DNA of 62,931 nt from JADGHX01 sp035760965 (GCA_035760965.1 DASTRY010000060.1:1-62931); one strand, 5' to 3'. Counted from the first letter of the stretch, positions 41,723 through 53,542 are shown. Program-made: numbers and translations. The notes: a model not told the origin generated them from the letters alone.

Positions 41723-42403
41723 TCAGGTCCAGAGTGAGCGGCTGCGTCCGATCTCCAGCACGCGATCGACGACTTGCTCGATGGTGAGGCCGGTCGAATC
41801 GATCACTTCGGCGTCGGGCGCGGGCTTCAACGGAGCCACCGCACGGGTCGAATCCCTCGCGTCCCGTTCGGCTATCTCGCGCGAAAGGGCGGCAAGGCTA
41901 ACATCGGACCCCTTGTCTTTCAACTGCTTATAGCGCCTGCGAGCCCGTTCTTCCGGGCTCGCGGTGAGGAATATTTTGAGGTCGGCATGCGGGAAGACAA
42001 CCGTACCCATGTCGCGCCCGTCTGCGACCAGACCGGGAGGCAGCGCGAACGCATGCTGGCGCGCCAGGAGCGCCTTACGCACCTCCGGCCAGGCCGCGAC
42101 GCGTGACGCGCCCGCCCCCGTAGTCTCGGAGCGCAACTCGGCCGTCACGTCCATGCCGTCGAGCGTGACCATCTCGCCGCCGTCCGGGCCGGTGCCGAAC
42201 GCGACGTTCATGGTGGCGGCAAGCTTGGCGTGCCCCGTTATGTCGTTCGGATCGAGCCCCTTTTGCGCGCCGGCGAGCGCGACCAGGCGATACAGGGCGC
42301 CGCTGTCCAGCAAGTGCCACCCAGCGTACTTCGCGACGGCGCGGGCGATCGTGCCTTTGCCGGAGCCGCTCGGTCCGTCGATCGTGACGATGGGTGCTGC
42401 CAT
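41723..42403 (-). CDS. cmk: cytidylate kinase
   Basis: The 226-residue enzyme has a P-loop GPSGSGKGT near residue 10, the substrate site LLDSGALYRLVAL and a DGRDMGTVVFPHADLKIFL motif. It phosphorylates CMP and dCMP. It lies in the conserved order aroA-cmk-rpsA; here aroA ends 56 bases upstream. Confidence 0.96.
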   Translation of the reverse strand: MAAPIVTIDGPSGSGKGTIARAVAKYAGWHLLDSGALYRLVALAGAQKGLDPNDITGHAKLAATMNVAFGTGPDGGEMVTLDGMDVTAELRSETTGAGASRVAAWPEVRKALLARQHAFALPPGLVADGRDMGTVVFPHADLKIFLTASPEERARRRYKQLKDKGSDVSLAALSREIAERDARDSTRAVAPLKPAPDAEVIDSTGLTIEQVVDRVLEIGRSRSLWT

Positions 42404-42459
42404 GTGCGGAAAGTATCTCAGGGCGCCCGGAGGCGACCAAATTCGCCGAACGGCGTCAG

Positions 42460-43785
42460 CTATGCGGCCTCGATTTGCAAGCCGGCGCTGCGGGCCGTCT
42501 GGACGAAGCCCGGGAAGGAGGTTGCGACATTCGCGACGTCGCGAATCTCGAGCGCGCCTGCGGCGCGCACGCTCGCCATGGCGAACGCCATCGCGATGCG
42601 ATGGTCCCCGTGGCTCTCGATGACCCCGCCGGAAAATCCCGAGCCGCCGCGAATCCAGATGCCATCGGGCAGCAGCTCGTGTTCGACGCCCAGGCGGGCC
42701 AGCCCTTCGGCCATCACGGCGAGACGATCGCTCTCCTTCACGCGCAACTCGTGCGCGCCACGCACCAGCGTCTCACCCTCCGCGCAAGCTGCGGCGATGA
42801 AGAACACGGGGAATTCGTCGATGGACAGCGGCACGAGCGCCTCCGGCACCGTGATGCCTTTCAGCTTGCTCGCCCGCACTTCGATGTCCGCGACCGGCTC
42901 ACCGACCGCTCTGCCCTGCTGTTCCGCCATGGGTTTCGCGCGGACACGAATGTTCGCGCCCATCATCGTCAGCATGTCGAGCAAACCGGTCCGGGTCGGG
43001 TTGATGCCGACATTGCGAATCGTGAGCCCACGCTCCGCTGCCAGTGCTCCGAGGACCAAGAAGAACGCGGCAGACGAGAAGTCGCCGGGCACATCGATCT
43101 CCGTCCCGCGCAACGTCTGCCCGCCTTCCAGCGCGACGGTGGCGCCTTGGCGCAGGACCTCGACGCCGAACGCCGTGAACATGCGCTCCGTGTGATCACG
43201 CGTGGGCGCCGGCTCGGTGACGCGCGTGCGGCCCTCGGCGCGAAGCGCGGCCAACAGGATGGCGGACTTCACCTGCGCGCTGGCCATCGGCAGCGTGTAG
43301 TCGATCGCACGCAAGCGGCCGCCGCCGTGGATCACGACAGGCGGCAGCCCATTCTGCGTCGTGATCTGCGCGCCCATCTCACGCAGCGGCTTCGCTACGC
43401 GCTCCATGGGTCGCTTCATGAGCGAGGCATCGCCGATGAGCGTCGAGTCGAACTTCTGACCGGCGAGCAGCCCCATCGACAGTCGCATCGCGGTGCCGGC
43501 GTTGCCCATGTCGAGCGGCCCGGAAGGTGCCTTGAACCCGTCCATGCCGACGCCCTGGATCGTCACGCGATTGCCGCCGAAGCGCGCAATGTTCACTCCG
43601 AGCGAGCGCAGCGCCGCGAGCGTCGCGAGACAGTCCTCGCTTTCCAGGAAGCCGCGCACTTCGGTCGTGCCCTCGGCGATGCCGCCCAGCATGAGCGAGC
43701 GATGCGACACGGACTTGTCGCCCGGCACGCTGATCTCGCCGCCGATCGTGCTGCCCGGCTGACAGAAGTAGACGGGCGCGCTCAT
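42460..43785 (-). CDS. aroA: 3-phosphoshikimate 1-carboxyvinyltransferase (EPSP synthase)
   Basis: The 441-residue enzyme has the phosphate site GDKSVSHRSLMLG near residue 23, the PEP region LDMGNAGTAMRLSMG near 92, and the later motif ELRVKESDRLAVMAEGL. It adds PEP to shikimate-3-phosphate on the way to chorismate. The GNAGTA motif is GNAGTA as in glyphosate-sensitive class I enzymes, based on sequence alone. The ATG overlaps the pheA TGA (ATGA), so translation is coupled. Confidence 0.96.
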   Translation of the reverse strand: MSAPVYFCQPGSTIGGEISVPGDKSVSHRSLMLGGIAEGTTEVRGFLESEDCLATLAALRSLGVNIARFGGNRVTIQGVGMDGFKAPSGPLDMGNAGTAMRLSMGLLAGQKFDSTLIGDASLMKRPMERVAKPLREMGAQITTQNGLPPVVIHGGGRLRAIDYTLPMASAQVKSAILLAALRAEGRTRVTEPAPTRDHTERMFTAFGVEVLRQGATVALEGGQTLRGTEIDVPGDFSSAAFFLVLGALAAERGLTIRNVGINPTRTGLLDMLTMMGANIRVRAKPMAEQQGRAVGEPVADIEVRASKLKGITVPEALVPLSIDEFPVFFIAAACAEGETLVRGAHELRVKESDRLAVMAEGLARLGVEHELLPDGIWIRGGSGFSGGVIESHGDHRIAMAFAMASVRAAGALEIRDVANVATSFPGFVQTARSAGLQIEAA

Positions 43786-45038
43786 GCCGTCACCGCCCGG
43801 GGATACGAGCCGAGCACGCGGAACAGCGAGGCGCGCTTCTTCAGCGCAGCGAGCGCCTTGGCGACGGGCTCATCCTCGGCGTGCCCATCGACGTCGATGA
43901 AGAACACGTAGTCCCACTTGCGCTTGTGCGATGGGCGGGACTCGATGCGGGTCATGTTCACCTTGTATCGGGAAAGCGGTTCGAGCAATCGGAAGAGCGC
44001 GCCGGAGGAATCCGTGTGCGCGACGGACACCAGCAGCGTCGTGCGGTCCTCACCGCTCGGGGCGAAGAGCTTACGTCCGAGCACGAAGAAGCGCGTCGTG
44101 TTGTCGGGACGATCCTCGATCTGCGCCGCGAGGATCTGCAGGTTGTAGATCTCGGCCGCGGTCTCGCCCGCGATCGCCGCCGTACCCTTCTCGTCGCGCG
44201 CGCGGCGCGCGCCTTCGGCATTGCTCGCGACGGGCACGCGTTCGACATCCGGAAGGTGATCGTCGAGCCACGCGCGACACTGCGCGAGCGCTTGCGGATG
44301 GGCGCAGATGCGCACGATGCGATCGAGCGAGGGCACATTGCCCATCAGCGAGTGATGGATGCGCAGCTCGACCTCGCCGCAGATCTTCAGCGGCGAGTTG
44401 AGGAAACGGTCGAGCGTGTTGTTGACGACGCCCTCGGTCGAGTTCTCGATCGGCACGATGCCAAAGTCGGCCGTCCCGGACTCGACCTCGTGGAAGACCT
44501 CGTCGGTCGACGGGAGCGCCAGCGCGCGCACCGAATGTCCGAAGTGCGAGTACACCGCCGTCTGCGTGAACGTGCCTTCCGGACCGAGGAACGCCACTTT
44601 CAGCGGCTCCTGCTGCGCGAGGCACGCGGACATGATCTCGCGGAAGAGGCGCAGGATCTCCTCGTTCCGCAGCGGCCCCTTGTTGCGCGCCTTCGCCATG
44701 CGCAGCACCTGCGCTTCGCGCTCCGGCCGGTAGAAGTCGACGGTGCGCCCATCCAGCGTCTTCGAGATGCCGACGAGCTGCGCGAGCTTCGCCCGCTCGT
44801 TCAGGAGCGCATGGATCTGCTCGTCGACGGAATCGATGCGCGCGCGCACCTGCGCCAGATCGACCGGCGGCGCCGTGTCGCCGCGTGTGCGCGCGACGGC
44901 TGGCGTCAGCCTGCCATTCACGGCGCCGGCGCGAGCAACGGCGGGCGCGGCCTTCCCGGCCACGGGCTCCCGGCCCGCGCCCTTGCGGCTACCGCTCGTT
45001 CGCTTCTTCGATGATGGGGGGGAGGTTGTGCGCGCCAT
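43782..45038 (-). CDS. pheA: bifunctional chorismate mutase/prephenate dehydratase
   Basis: The 418-residue protein has an unusual 58-residue basic and Ala-rich N-terminal extension, a chorismate-mutase AroQ domain (residues about 60-145, DLAQVRARIDSVDEQIHALL), a prephenate dehydratase domain (about 150-330, with VPIENSTEGVV) and a C-terminal ACT domain that binds phenylalanine (ESRPSHKRKWDYVFFIDVDG). It makes phenylpyruvate for Phe synthesis and is probably feedback-inhibited by Phe. The basic leader is not found in most PheA proteins; no later ATG offers a better start. Confidence 0.94.
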   Translation of the reverse strand: MARTTSPPSSKKRTSGSRKGAGREPVAGKAAPAVARAGAVNGRLTPAVARTRGDTAPPVDLAQVRARIDSVDEQIHALLNERAKLAQLVGISKTLDGRTVDFYRPEREAQVLRMAKARNKGPLRNEEILRLFREIMSACLAQQEPLKVAFLGPEGTFTQTAVYSHFGHSVRALALPSTDEVFHEVESGTADFGIVPIENSTEGVVNNTLDRFLNSPLKICGEVELRIHHSLMGNVPSLDRIVRICAHPQALAQCRAWLDDHLPDVERVPVASNAEGARRARDEKGTAAIAGETAAEIYNLQILAAQIEDRPDNTTRFFVLGRKLFAPSGEDRTTLLVSVAHTDSSGALFRLLEPLSRYKVNMTRIESRPSHKRKWDYVFFIDVDGHAEDEPVAKALAALKKRASLFRVLGSYPRAVTA

Positions 45039-45060
45039 GACGCAGGAGTGTAGCGCAGGC

Positions 45061-46230
45061 TCAGACGAGTCTGGCCGCGAGCACCCCGTCGATCCCCTTG
45101 ATCTTGGCGAGCACGCTCTCGGGGATCGCGCCGTCCGAGTCGATGATCGTGTACGCGAACTCGCCCCGCGACTTGTTCAGCAGATCCGCAATGTTCAGCC
45201 CCGCGGCGGCGAGCGTCGTCGAGATCTGGCCCACCATGTTCGGTACGTTGCTGTTCGCAATGCATAGGCGCACCGAGTTGGGGGCGCGCGGCAGGATCGC
45301 TTCGGGGTAGTTCACGCTGTTGCGGATGTTGCCGTTCTCGAGGAAGTCGCGGAGCGTATCCGCGACCATGACGGCGCAATTCTCCTCCGCCTCGCTGGTC
45401 GATGCGCCGAGATGCGGCAGGGTGACCACTTTCGGGTGCTGCGTGAGTGCGTTCTTGGGAAAGTCGCAGACGTACGCGTGCAGGCGCCCGTCGTCGAGCG
45501 CAGCGATGACGGCCTGGTCGTCCACGATGCCGGCGCGCGCGAAATTGAGGATGACGCCGCCCTTCTTCATCAGCTTCAGACGGGTGGCATTCACGAGGCC
45601 GCGCGTCTCGTCGGTCAACGGCACGTGCACGGTGACCACATCGGAACGCGCGAACAGATCGTCCAGCGACAGCGCCTGCTCGACGTTCGAGGACAGCTGC
45701 CATGCGCGCTGCACGGTGATTTGCGGGTCGTAGCCCAGCACCTTCATGCCGAGCGCGTGCGCGGAGTTCGCGACCTCGACGCCGATCGCGCCGAGACCGA
45801 CGACGCCGAGCGTCCGTCCCGGAAGCTCGAACCCGACGAACTTCTTCTTGCCGGCTTCGACCGCCTCGTCGAGGCTCCCGTCGTCGCCGTTCAGCGAGCG
45901 CACGAAATCCCACGCCTGCACGATGTTGCGCGCGGCGAGCAGCAAGCCCGCCAGCACGAGCTCCTTCACCGCGTTTGCATTGGCGCCGGGAGCGTTGAAG
46001 ACCGGCACACCGCGTTTGCTCATGTCGTCGACGGGGATGTTGTTCGTGCCGGCGCCGGCGCGGCCGATGGCGAGCACCGACGCGGGCACCTGCATCTTGT
46101 GCATGTCGGCGGAGCGCACGAGGATGGCGTGCGGCTCCTGGATGTCCGCCGCGATGTCGTACCGCTCGCGCGGGAGCCGCTCGAGCCCGCGCGCGCTGAT
46201 GTTGTTCAGGGTCTGGATTCGGAAACGCAT
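45061..46230 (-). CDS. serA: D-3-phosphoglycerate dehydrogenase
   Basis: The 389-residue enzyme shows the NAD-binding GVVGLGAIGVEVAN near residue 143, the catalytic Arg in FARAGIVDD, the catalytic His in LPHLGASTSEAEEN, and a C-terminal ACT domain (GQISTTLAAAGLNIADLLNK). It catalyses the first step of serine synthesis. The region CDFPKNALTQHP lacks the Glu of the classic R-E-H triad at that position; this branch has a different local sequence in several bacteria. It occupies the spot between gyrA and pheA where serC stands in many gammaproteobacteria. Confidence 0.92.
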   Translation of the reverse strand: MRFRIQTLNNISARGLERLPRERYDIAADIQEPHAILVRSADMHKMQVPASVLAIGRAGAGTNNIPVDDMSKRGVPVFNAPGANANAVKELVLAGLLLAARNIVQAWDFVRSLNGDDGSLDEAVEAGKKKFVGFELPGRTLGVVGLGAIGVEVANSAHALGMKVLGYDPQITVQRAWQLSSNVEQALSLDDLFARSDVVTVHVPLTDETRGLVNATRLKLMKKGGVILNFARAGIVDDQAVIAALDDGRLHAYVCDFPKNALTQHPKVVTLPHLGASTSEAEENCAVMVADTLRDFLENGNIRNSVNYPEAILPRAPNSVRLCIANSNVPNMVGQISTTLAAAGLNIADLLNKSRGEFAYTIIDSDGAIPESVLAKIKGIDGVLAARLV

Positions 46231-46308
46231 GGCTGCAACGCATCGCGCCGGCTCAGCCGTGGCAATGCTCGAGCTCCGTCATGAAAGCGATGAATGCATT
46301 GCGCCTGT

Positions 46309-46343
46309 CCGCAAGCGGCGCACCGGACCGGCCCCGCTTGCGG
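46309..46343 (-). terminator. hairpin downstream of gyrA
   Basis: CCGCAAGCGG and CCGCTTGCGG are perfect complements across 15 bases, placed 15 bases after the gyrA stop and before serA. No T-run follows on the minus strand, so it may be a weak terminator or an mRNA-stabilising element. Confidence 0.45.
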
Positions 46344-46357
46344 CTACGGCGCGTGCC

Positions 46358-48985
<2,628 letters not shown>

Positions 48986-49125
48986 TCGATCCAGGTGCGT
49001 GGGGAAAGGCGAACTTTACCATACGGGCGCTGTTCGCTGGGCACTTGCGCAGCCCCGATGGGCAACATGTGGCGTGTATACTTCGGACCCCCTCTGGAGC
49101 TTGATTTTCCGGGTACTCCGCGCCG

Positions 49126-50466
49126 ATGCAGTCGAAGGAAACCGCGGATCTTCTGATCGCGCCGCGCTGGCTCATGGGCTCGCCGGTTGCGCTGCGCGAT
49201 CACGCGGTCGTCGTGACGGGCGGGCGTATCGTCGCGGTGGGCCCCGCCACCGATCTCGATGCGCGGTTCGCGCCGCGCGAGCGCGTATCGCGTCCGGATC
49301 ATGCCCTGTTACCCGGATTCGTGGACGCGCAGACGCATGCGTCCATGACCCTGCTCCGCGGCCTGCCGGTTTATCCGCCGTTGCTCCGCTGGATGCGCGA
49401 GACCATGGCACCGGCCGAGCTTCGCAGTGTCAGCCCGGACTTCGTGCGCGACGGTACGACGCTCGCCATCGCCGAGATGTTGCGTGCGGGAATCACGACC
49501 TTCGCCAGCTCGGATCCGTTCTCGGGCGAGGCGGCGCGCGCCGCGGCGGAGGCACGCATGCGCGCGGTGATCGGGCTGCCCGTATCGGAAACGGCCAGTG
49601 CATGGGCCGAAGATGCGATGGCGCACTTCGTGTTCGCCGAGCGATTGTGGGACGAGTACCGCTCGAGCCCGTGGGTCTCGCTGTACTTTTCGCTGCCGGC
49701 CTCGTACGAGATCAGCGACTCCTTGCTCGCACACCTGCGCAGCGTCGCGGACGAGATCGACGCGCGAGTCGCGATGCCGGTGCACGAATCGGAAGTCGAA
49801 GTGCACGACACGCTCAATCAGCACGGCTGCCGGCCTTTGCAGCGGCTCGCGAACCTCGGCCTGCTGCGGCCGGGCTTCACGGCGCTGCACATGAATCGCC
49901 TGGACGAGGCCGATCTCGAGCTCGCGCGCCGGACGGGAATTGCGGTCGTCGCCTGTCCGCAATCGGACCTGCGGCTCGGCAGCGGCCACTGCCGCGTGCG
50001 GGACCTGAAGGATCGCGGCGTGCAGGTGGGATTCGGATCGGGCTCGCCGGTGAGCGCGGGCGCCTTCGACCTGCTCGCCGAGGCGCGCGTCGCCGCGCAC
50101 ATCGATGCGGGCGAGAGCGCGCGCTTGCGCGACGAAGACTCTGCGCGCGCGGTAGAACCCCGGCCGTCCTCATTCTGGCTCGAGCTGGCCACCGCCGGCG
50201 GGGCGGCGGCACTCGGTCTTGGCGACACGTGCGGATCGATCGCGGTCGGCAAGGCCGCGGACCTGGTCTGCATCGATCTTGGTGCGCTCGCTTGCGGACC
50301 GGCCGAGTCGATCGCGGACGCGGCGCTCTTTTCCACCACGCGCCGGGACGTGAGCGACGTGTGGGTCGGCGGACGTGCCGCCGTCGCCGCGGGACAGCTG
50401 CTCGCGTTCGACCCCGGCGAGCTCCAGCGGCTCGCCAAACAATGGCACACGAGGATTCATTCATGA
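49126..50466 (+). CDS. TRZ/ATZ-family amidohydrolase homologue, probably inactive
   Basis: The 446-residue protein is a full-length relative of the MTA/SAH deaminase-type TRZ/ATZ hydrolases that stand upstream of ubiG. However the metal ligands are altered. The HxH motif (usually NAHTHAAM) is DAQTHASM, the GPHAPYT segment is SLPASYEI, HCPESN is ACPQSD, and the GTDGAASN Asp site is GSGSPVSA. Only the His in MPVHES and in ALHM remain. It should not bind its zinc normally. It starts 36 residues ahead of the beta-sandwich and overlaps ubiG (ATGA). Confidence 0.85.
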   Translation: MQSKETADLLIAPRWLMGSPVALRDHAVVVTGGRIVAVGPATDLDARFAPRERVSRPDHALLPGFVDAQTHASMTLLRGLPVYPPLLRWMRETMAPAELRSVSPDFVRDGTTLAIAEMLRAGITTFASSDPFSGEAARAAAEARMRAVIGLPVSETASAWAEDAMAHFVFAERLWDEYRSSPWVSLYFSLPASYEISDSLLAHLRSVADEIDARVAMPVHESEVEVHDTLNQHGCRPLQRLANLGLLRPGFTALHMNRLDEADLELARRTGIAVVACPQSDLRLGSGHCRVRDLKDRGVQVGFGSGSPVSAGAFDLLAEARVAAHIDAGESARLRDEDSARAVEPRPSSFWLELATAGGAAALGLGDTCGSIAVGKAADLVCIDLGALACGPAESIADAALFSTTRRDVSDVWVGGRAAVAAGQLLAFDPGELQRLAKQWHTRIHS

Positions 50467-51200
50467 GCGCAGGCGCATCGCAGAGCACGACGTCGGCCAC
50501 GGCCGATGCGGCCGAAGTCGACAAGTTTCACGCGCTGTCCCACAAGTTCTGGGACCCGCATGGCGAGTTCAAGCCGCTGCACATCCTGAACCCGGTGCGC
50601 GCGCGGTTCGTCGCGGAGCGAGCGCAGTTGCGCGGCGCGCGCGTGCTCGATGTCGGCTGCGGCGGTGGCCTGCTGTGCGAGGCGCTCGTTCAGGCGGGTG
50701 CGCAGGTGACGGGCATCGATCTTGCCGAGGGCATGATCGAAGTCGCGAAGCTGCACGCGGCCGAGCAGTCCTTGAACATCGACTACCGCGTCGCAGACGC
50801 CGAAACGGTCGCGGCGACGGAAGCGGGCACGTTCGATGTCGTGACGTGCATGGAAATGCTGGAGCACGTCCCCTCGCCTGACGCGACGCTCGCCACGCTT
50901 GCGCGGCTCGTTCGGCCGGGCGGCGCGGTGTTCATCTCGACGATCAATCGCAACTTGAAATCGTTTCTGCTCGCCATCGTCGGCGCGGAGTACGTCATGA
51001 AGCTGGTCCCGCGCGGCACGCACGAATACGAGCGCTTGATCCGACCCTCCGAGCTGGCCGCGTGGGGTCGGGCGGCCGGCCTCAGCCTCATGGACCTGGC
51101 GGGACTCGAGTTCAACCCGTTCACGGAGACGTGCCGCCTCACGCGCGATCCGTCGATCAACTACCTCGCGCACTTCGAACGCACGGGGCCGGCCTCGTGA
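50463..51200 (+). CDS. ubiG: ubiquinone biosynthesis O-methyltransferase
   Basis: The 245-residue enzyme is a class I SAM methyltransferase. The SAM motif is VLDVGCGGGLLCEAL near residue 62, followed by GIDLAEGMIEVAKLHA and MEMLEHVPSPDA, and the FWDPHGEFKPLHILNPVR opening is the UbiG signature. It methylates two hydroxyl groups during ubiquinone synthesis. Its ATG overlaps the TGA of the hydrolase homologue, so the two are translated together. Confidence 0.96.
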   Translation: MSAGASQSTTSATADAAEVDKFHALSHKFWDPHGEFKPLHILNPVRARFVAERAQLRGARVLDVGCGGGLLCEALVQAGAQVTGIDLAEGMIEVAKLHAAEQSLNIDYRVADAETVAATEAGTFDVVTCMEMLEHVPSPDATLATLARLVRPGGAVFISTINRNLKSFLLAIVGAEYVMKLVPRGTHEYERLIRPSELAAWGRAAGLSLMDLAGLEFNPFTETCRLTRDPSINYLAHFERTGPAS

Positions 51201-51304
51201 GCGCCGTACGCTTGCTCCCTATCCCTTCGCAACACCTCGCTGTCGGTCTGGACCTCGCGGCGTACGCGCGCTTCCCGGCCCCGTTGTCGCGGGGCTCGTC
51301 ATGA
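51197..51304 (+). CDS. 35-residue ORF, possible gph relic
   Basis: GTG 51197 overlaps the ubiG TGA (GTGA), and the TGA 51302-51304 overlaps the rmuC ATG (ATGA), so the short frame is coupled at both ends. The peptide VSAVRLLPIPSQHLAVGLDL resembles the N-terminus of phosphoglycolate phosphatase (which normally continues FDLDGTL) and gph often follows ubiG. It may be what is left after a deletion, or it may just serve to couple translation. Confidence 0.4.
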   Translation: MSAVRLLPIPSQHLAVGLDLAAYARFPAPLSRGSS

Positions 51305-52707
51305 GCATTGGCCTGCTTCTGATCTCCGTCGTCCTCGCGCTCATCGTCGGCGCGGCGCTCGGCTACTTCTTCGCTGCCTCACGAGCGAGCCGCGCGACGC
51401 AGGCGCTGCAAATCCAGCTCGAAGCGGAGCGCGTCCGCCGGGAAGCCGAAGCGGCGCATGCGAGCGAGCGCGTCGCGCTCCTCGAGCAGACCGAGGCGCG
51501 CCTGCGGTCCGCGTTCGATTCGCTCGCGAGCGACTCGCTGCGCGCCAACAGCGAGATGTTCCTGCGCCTTGCGAAGGAATCGCTGAGCCGCGATCAGGTG
51601 CTCGCGCAGAGCGCGCTGAAAGAACGCGAGGCGGCCATCGCGCAAATCGTCGAGCCGCTGCGCGCGGCGCTCGAGCGCACCGAGGCACAGGTGCGCGCGC
51701 TCGAGAACGAGCGGCGCGATGCCTTCTCGACGCTGCGTGTGCAGCTCGAAGGGCTGGCCGAAGGTCACGCGCAGCTCCAGCGCGAGACGCGCAACCTCGT
51801 CACCGCCCTGCGCCGTCCGGAAGTGCGCGGGCGCTGGGGCGAGATGACCCTGCGCCGCATCGTCGAGATCGCGGGGATGACCGAGCATTGCGACTTCACC
51901 GAGCAGCTGCATCTCTTCGGGGAGGAAGGCGCCCTGCGGCCCGATCTCGTGGTGCACATGCCCGAAGGGCGCGATCTCGTCGTCGACGTGAAGACGCCGC
52001 TCGATGCGTACCTCGAAGCCATCGAGGCGGGTACCGACGAAGCGCGCGGCATCGCCCTGCGGCGCCACGCGCAGCAGGTCGAAGCCCGCGTCCGCCAGCT
52101 CGGCGCGAAGAACTACTGGGCCCAGTTCGAGCACAGCCCAGAGTTCGCCGTGCTGTTCCTGCCGGGCGATCAGTTCCTCGCCTCCGCGCTCGCCGAGCGC
52201 CCGGAGCTGCTGGAGAACGCGCTGAAGCTCGGGGTCATCATCGCAACGCCCTCGACCCTGATTGCGCTCCTGAAGACCGTTGCCTACGGTTGGCGCCAGA
52301 GTGCGGTTGCGGAGAACGCCGCCACCATCCGCGAGCTCGGGCAGGAGCTCTATCGCCGTCTCGGTAACTTCATGGGCCACATCTCCAAGATCGGGCAGCA
52401 GCTCAACAAGGCTGTCGAGGCGTACAACTCGGCCGTCGGCTCGCTCGAGCGGCAGGTGCTGCCACAGGCGCGCCGCTTCCCCGAGCTGGGTGTGACGACC
52501 GATGCGCCGCTTGCGACGCTGGAGCCGGTGGCGCAGCTGGCACGCAAGACGACCGACACCGCAGCGGGCGCGCCGAGCATCGACGCTCCCGCGGCGCGCG
52601 CGGCAGCCGCATCCGGTGGGGCGACCGCTGCTGCGAACGACCCTCCCCAATCCGAGTCCGCCGCCACGACGCTCGCGAAGCCGGGCGCAGAATCCAGCCG
52701 ACATTGA
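51301..52707 (+). CDS. rmuC: DNA recombination protein RmuC family
   Basis: The 468-residue protein has an N-terminal membrane helix (residues 4-25, IGLLLISVVLALIVGAALGY), a long coiled coil (about 30-150), and the RmuC nuclease-like domain (EVRGRWGEMTLRRIVEIAGM, then PDLVVHMPEGRDLVVDVKTP, then SPEFAVLFLPGD). RmuC limits inversion at repeats; the enzymatic activity is not firmly known. The C-terminal 70 residues are Ala/Pro-rich. The gene is coupled to the preceding 35-codon frame. Confidence 0.93.
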   Translation: MSIGLLLISVVLALIVGAALGYFFAASRASRATQALQIQLEAERVRREAEAAHASERVALLEQTEARLRSAFDSLASDSLRANSEMFLRLAKESLSRDQVLAQSALKEREAAIAQIVEPLRAALERTEAQVRALENERRDAFSTLRVQLEGLAEGHAQLQRETRNLVTALRRPEVRGRWGEMTLRRIVEIAGMTEHCDFTEQLHLFGEEGALRPDLVVHMPEGRDLVVDVKTPLDAYLEAIEAGTDEARGIALRRHAQQVEARVRQLGAKNYWAQFEHSPEFAVLFLPGDQFLASALAERPELLENALKLGVIIATPSTLIALLKTVAYGWRQSAVAENAATIRELGQELYRRLGNFMGHISKIGQQLNKAVEAYNSAVGSLERQVLPQARRFPELGVTTDAPLATLEPVAQLARKTTDTAAGAPSIDAPAARAAAASGGATAAANDPPQSESAATTLAKPGAESSRH

Positions 52708-52720
52708 GGCCACATCCACC

Positions 52721-53494
52721 TTGAGCACGAGTCCCGTTTTCGATCCACGTGACATCACGGCGAGTCCCGACGAGCTGGCCGGTCGCATCATTGCCATCAC
52801 CGGCCCGACGCGCGGGATCGGTCGAGCCGTTGCGCTCGCGTGCGCGCGACATGGAGCGACCGTCGTGCTCGTCGGCCGCAACATCAAGAAGCTCGAAGCG
52901 GTGCACGACGAGATCGCGGCGCTCGGCCGCGAGGAAGCGACGATCGCGCCCTTCGATCTGGAGAAGGCGGTGGCGAAGGACTACGACACGCTCGCCGCCG
53001 CCGTGCTCGAACGATACGGACGACTGGACGGATTGCTGCATAACGCGAGCCTGCTCGGGATGCTCGCGCCCATCGAGCACTACGACGTGCCGACGTTCTA
53101 TCGCGTGATGCACGTGAACGTCACGGCCGCATTCGCGCTCACGCAGGTGCTGTTGCCTGCGCTCAAGCAGTCGGCGGACGCATCGCTGCTGTTCACGTCG
53201 AGCAGCGTCGGGCGCAAAGGGCGCGCGTACTGGGGTGCGTACGCGACCTCGAAGTTCGCGATCGAGGGACTCACACAAGTGCTCGCCGCGGAGCTCGAAA
53301 ACACCACCAGGATTCGCGTGAACGCGTTGAATCCGGGCGCCACGCGCACCGCGATGCGCTTGCAGGCGTACCCGGCGGAGAATCCGGAAACGCTGCCGCC
53401 GCCTGAAGCCGTCGTCGGGCCGTATCTCGCGCTGCTTGGCCCGGCAAGCCGCGGAGTCACCGGGCAGAGCTTCGACGCGCAACGGCCGCGCTAG
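52721..53494 (+). CDS. yciK: YciK-family short-chain dehydrogenase/reductase
   Basis: The 257-residue SDR has the NAD(P) site ITGPTRGIGRAVALACARHG near residue 24, NAS (HNASLLGMLAP), the catalytic Ser in FTSSSVGRKGRA and Tyr/Lys in YWGAYATSKFAIEGL. It has no ATG; the likely start is TTG 52721, with GAGG 11 bases upstream and 14 bases after the rmuC stop. The substrate of YciK is unknown. Confidence 0.9.
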   Translation: MSTSPVFDPRDITASPDELAGRIIAITGPTRGIGRAVALACARHGATVVLVGRNIKKLEAVHDEIAALGREEATIAPFDLEKAVAKDYDTLAAAVLERYGRLDGLLHNASLLGMLAPIEHYDVPTFYRVMHVNVTAAFALTQVLLPALKQSADASLLFTSSSVGRKGRAYWGAYATSKFAIEGLTQVLAAELENTTRIRVNALNPGATRTAMRLQAYPAENPETLPPPEAVVGPYLALLGPASRGVTGQSFDAQRPR

Positions 53495-53542
53495 GCCCGC
53501 GCACGCGTGGGTCAGGCCTCGCGCACGCGTTAGCCAGGGCGC

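Noticed and set aside
39556..41787. 743-codon plus-strand frame opposite ihfB and rpsA
   Set aside because: It is the mirror of the S1 repeats of rpsA and has no recognisable domain of its own.
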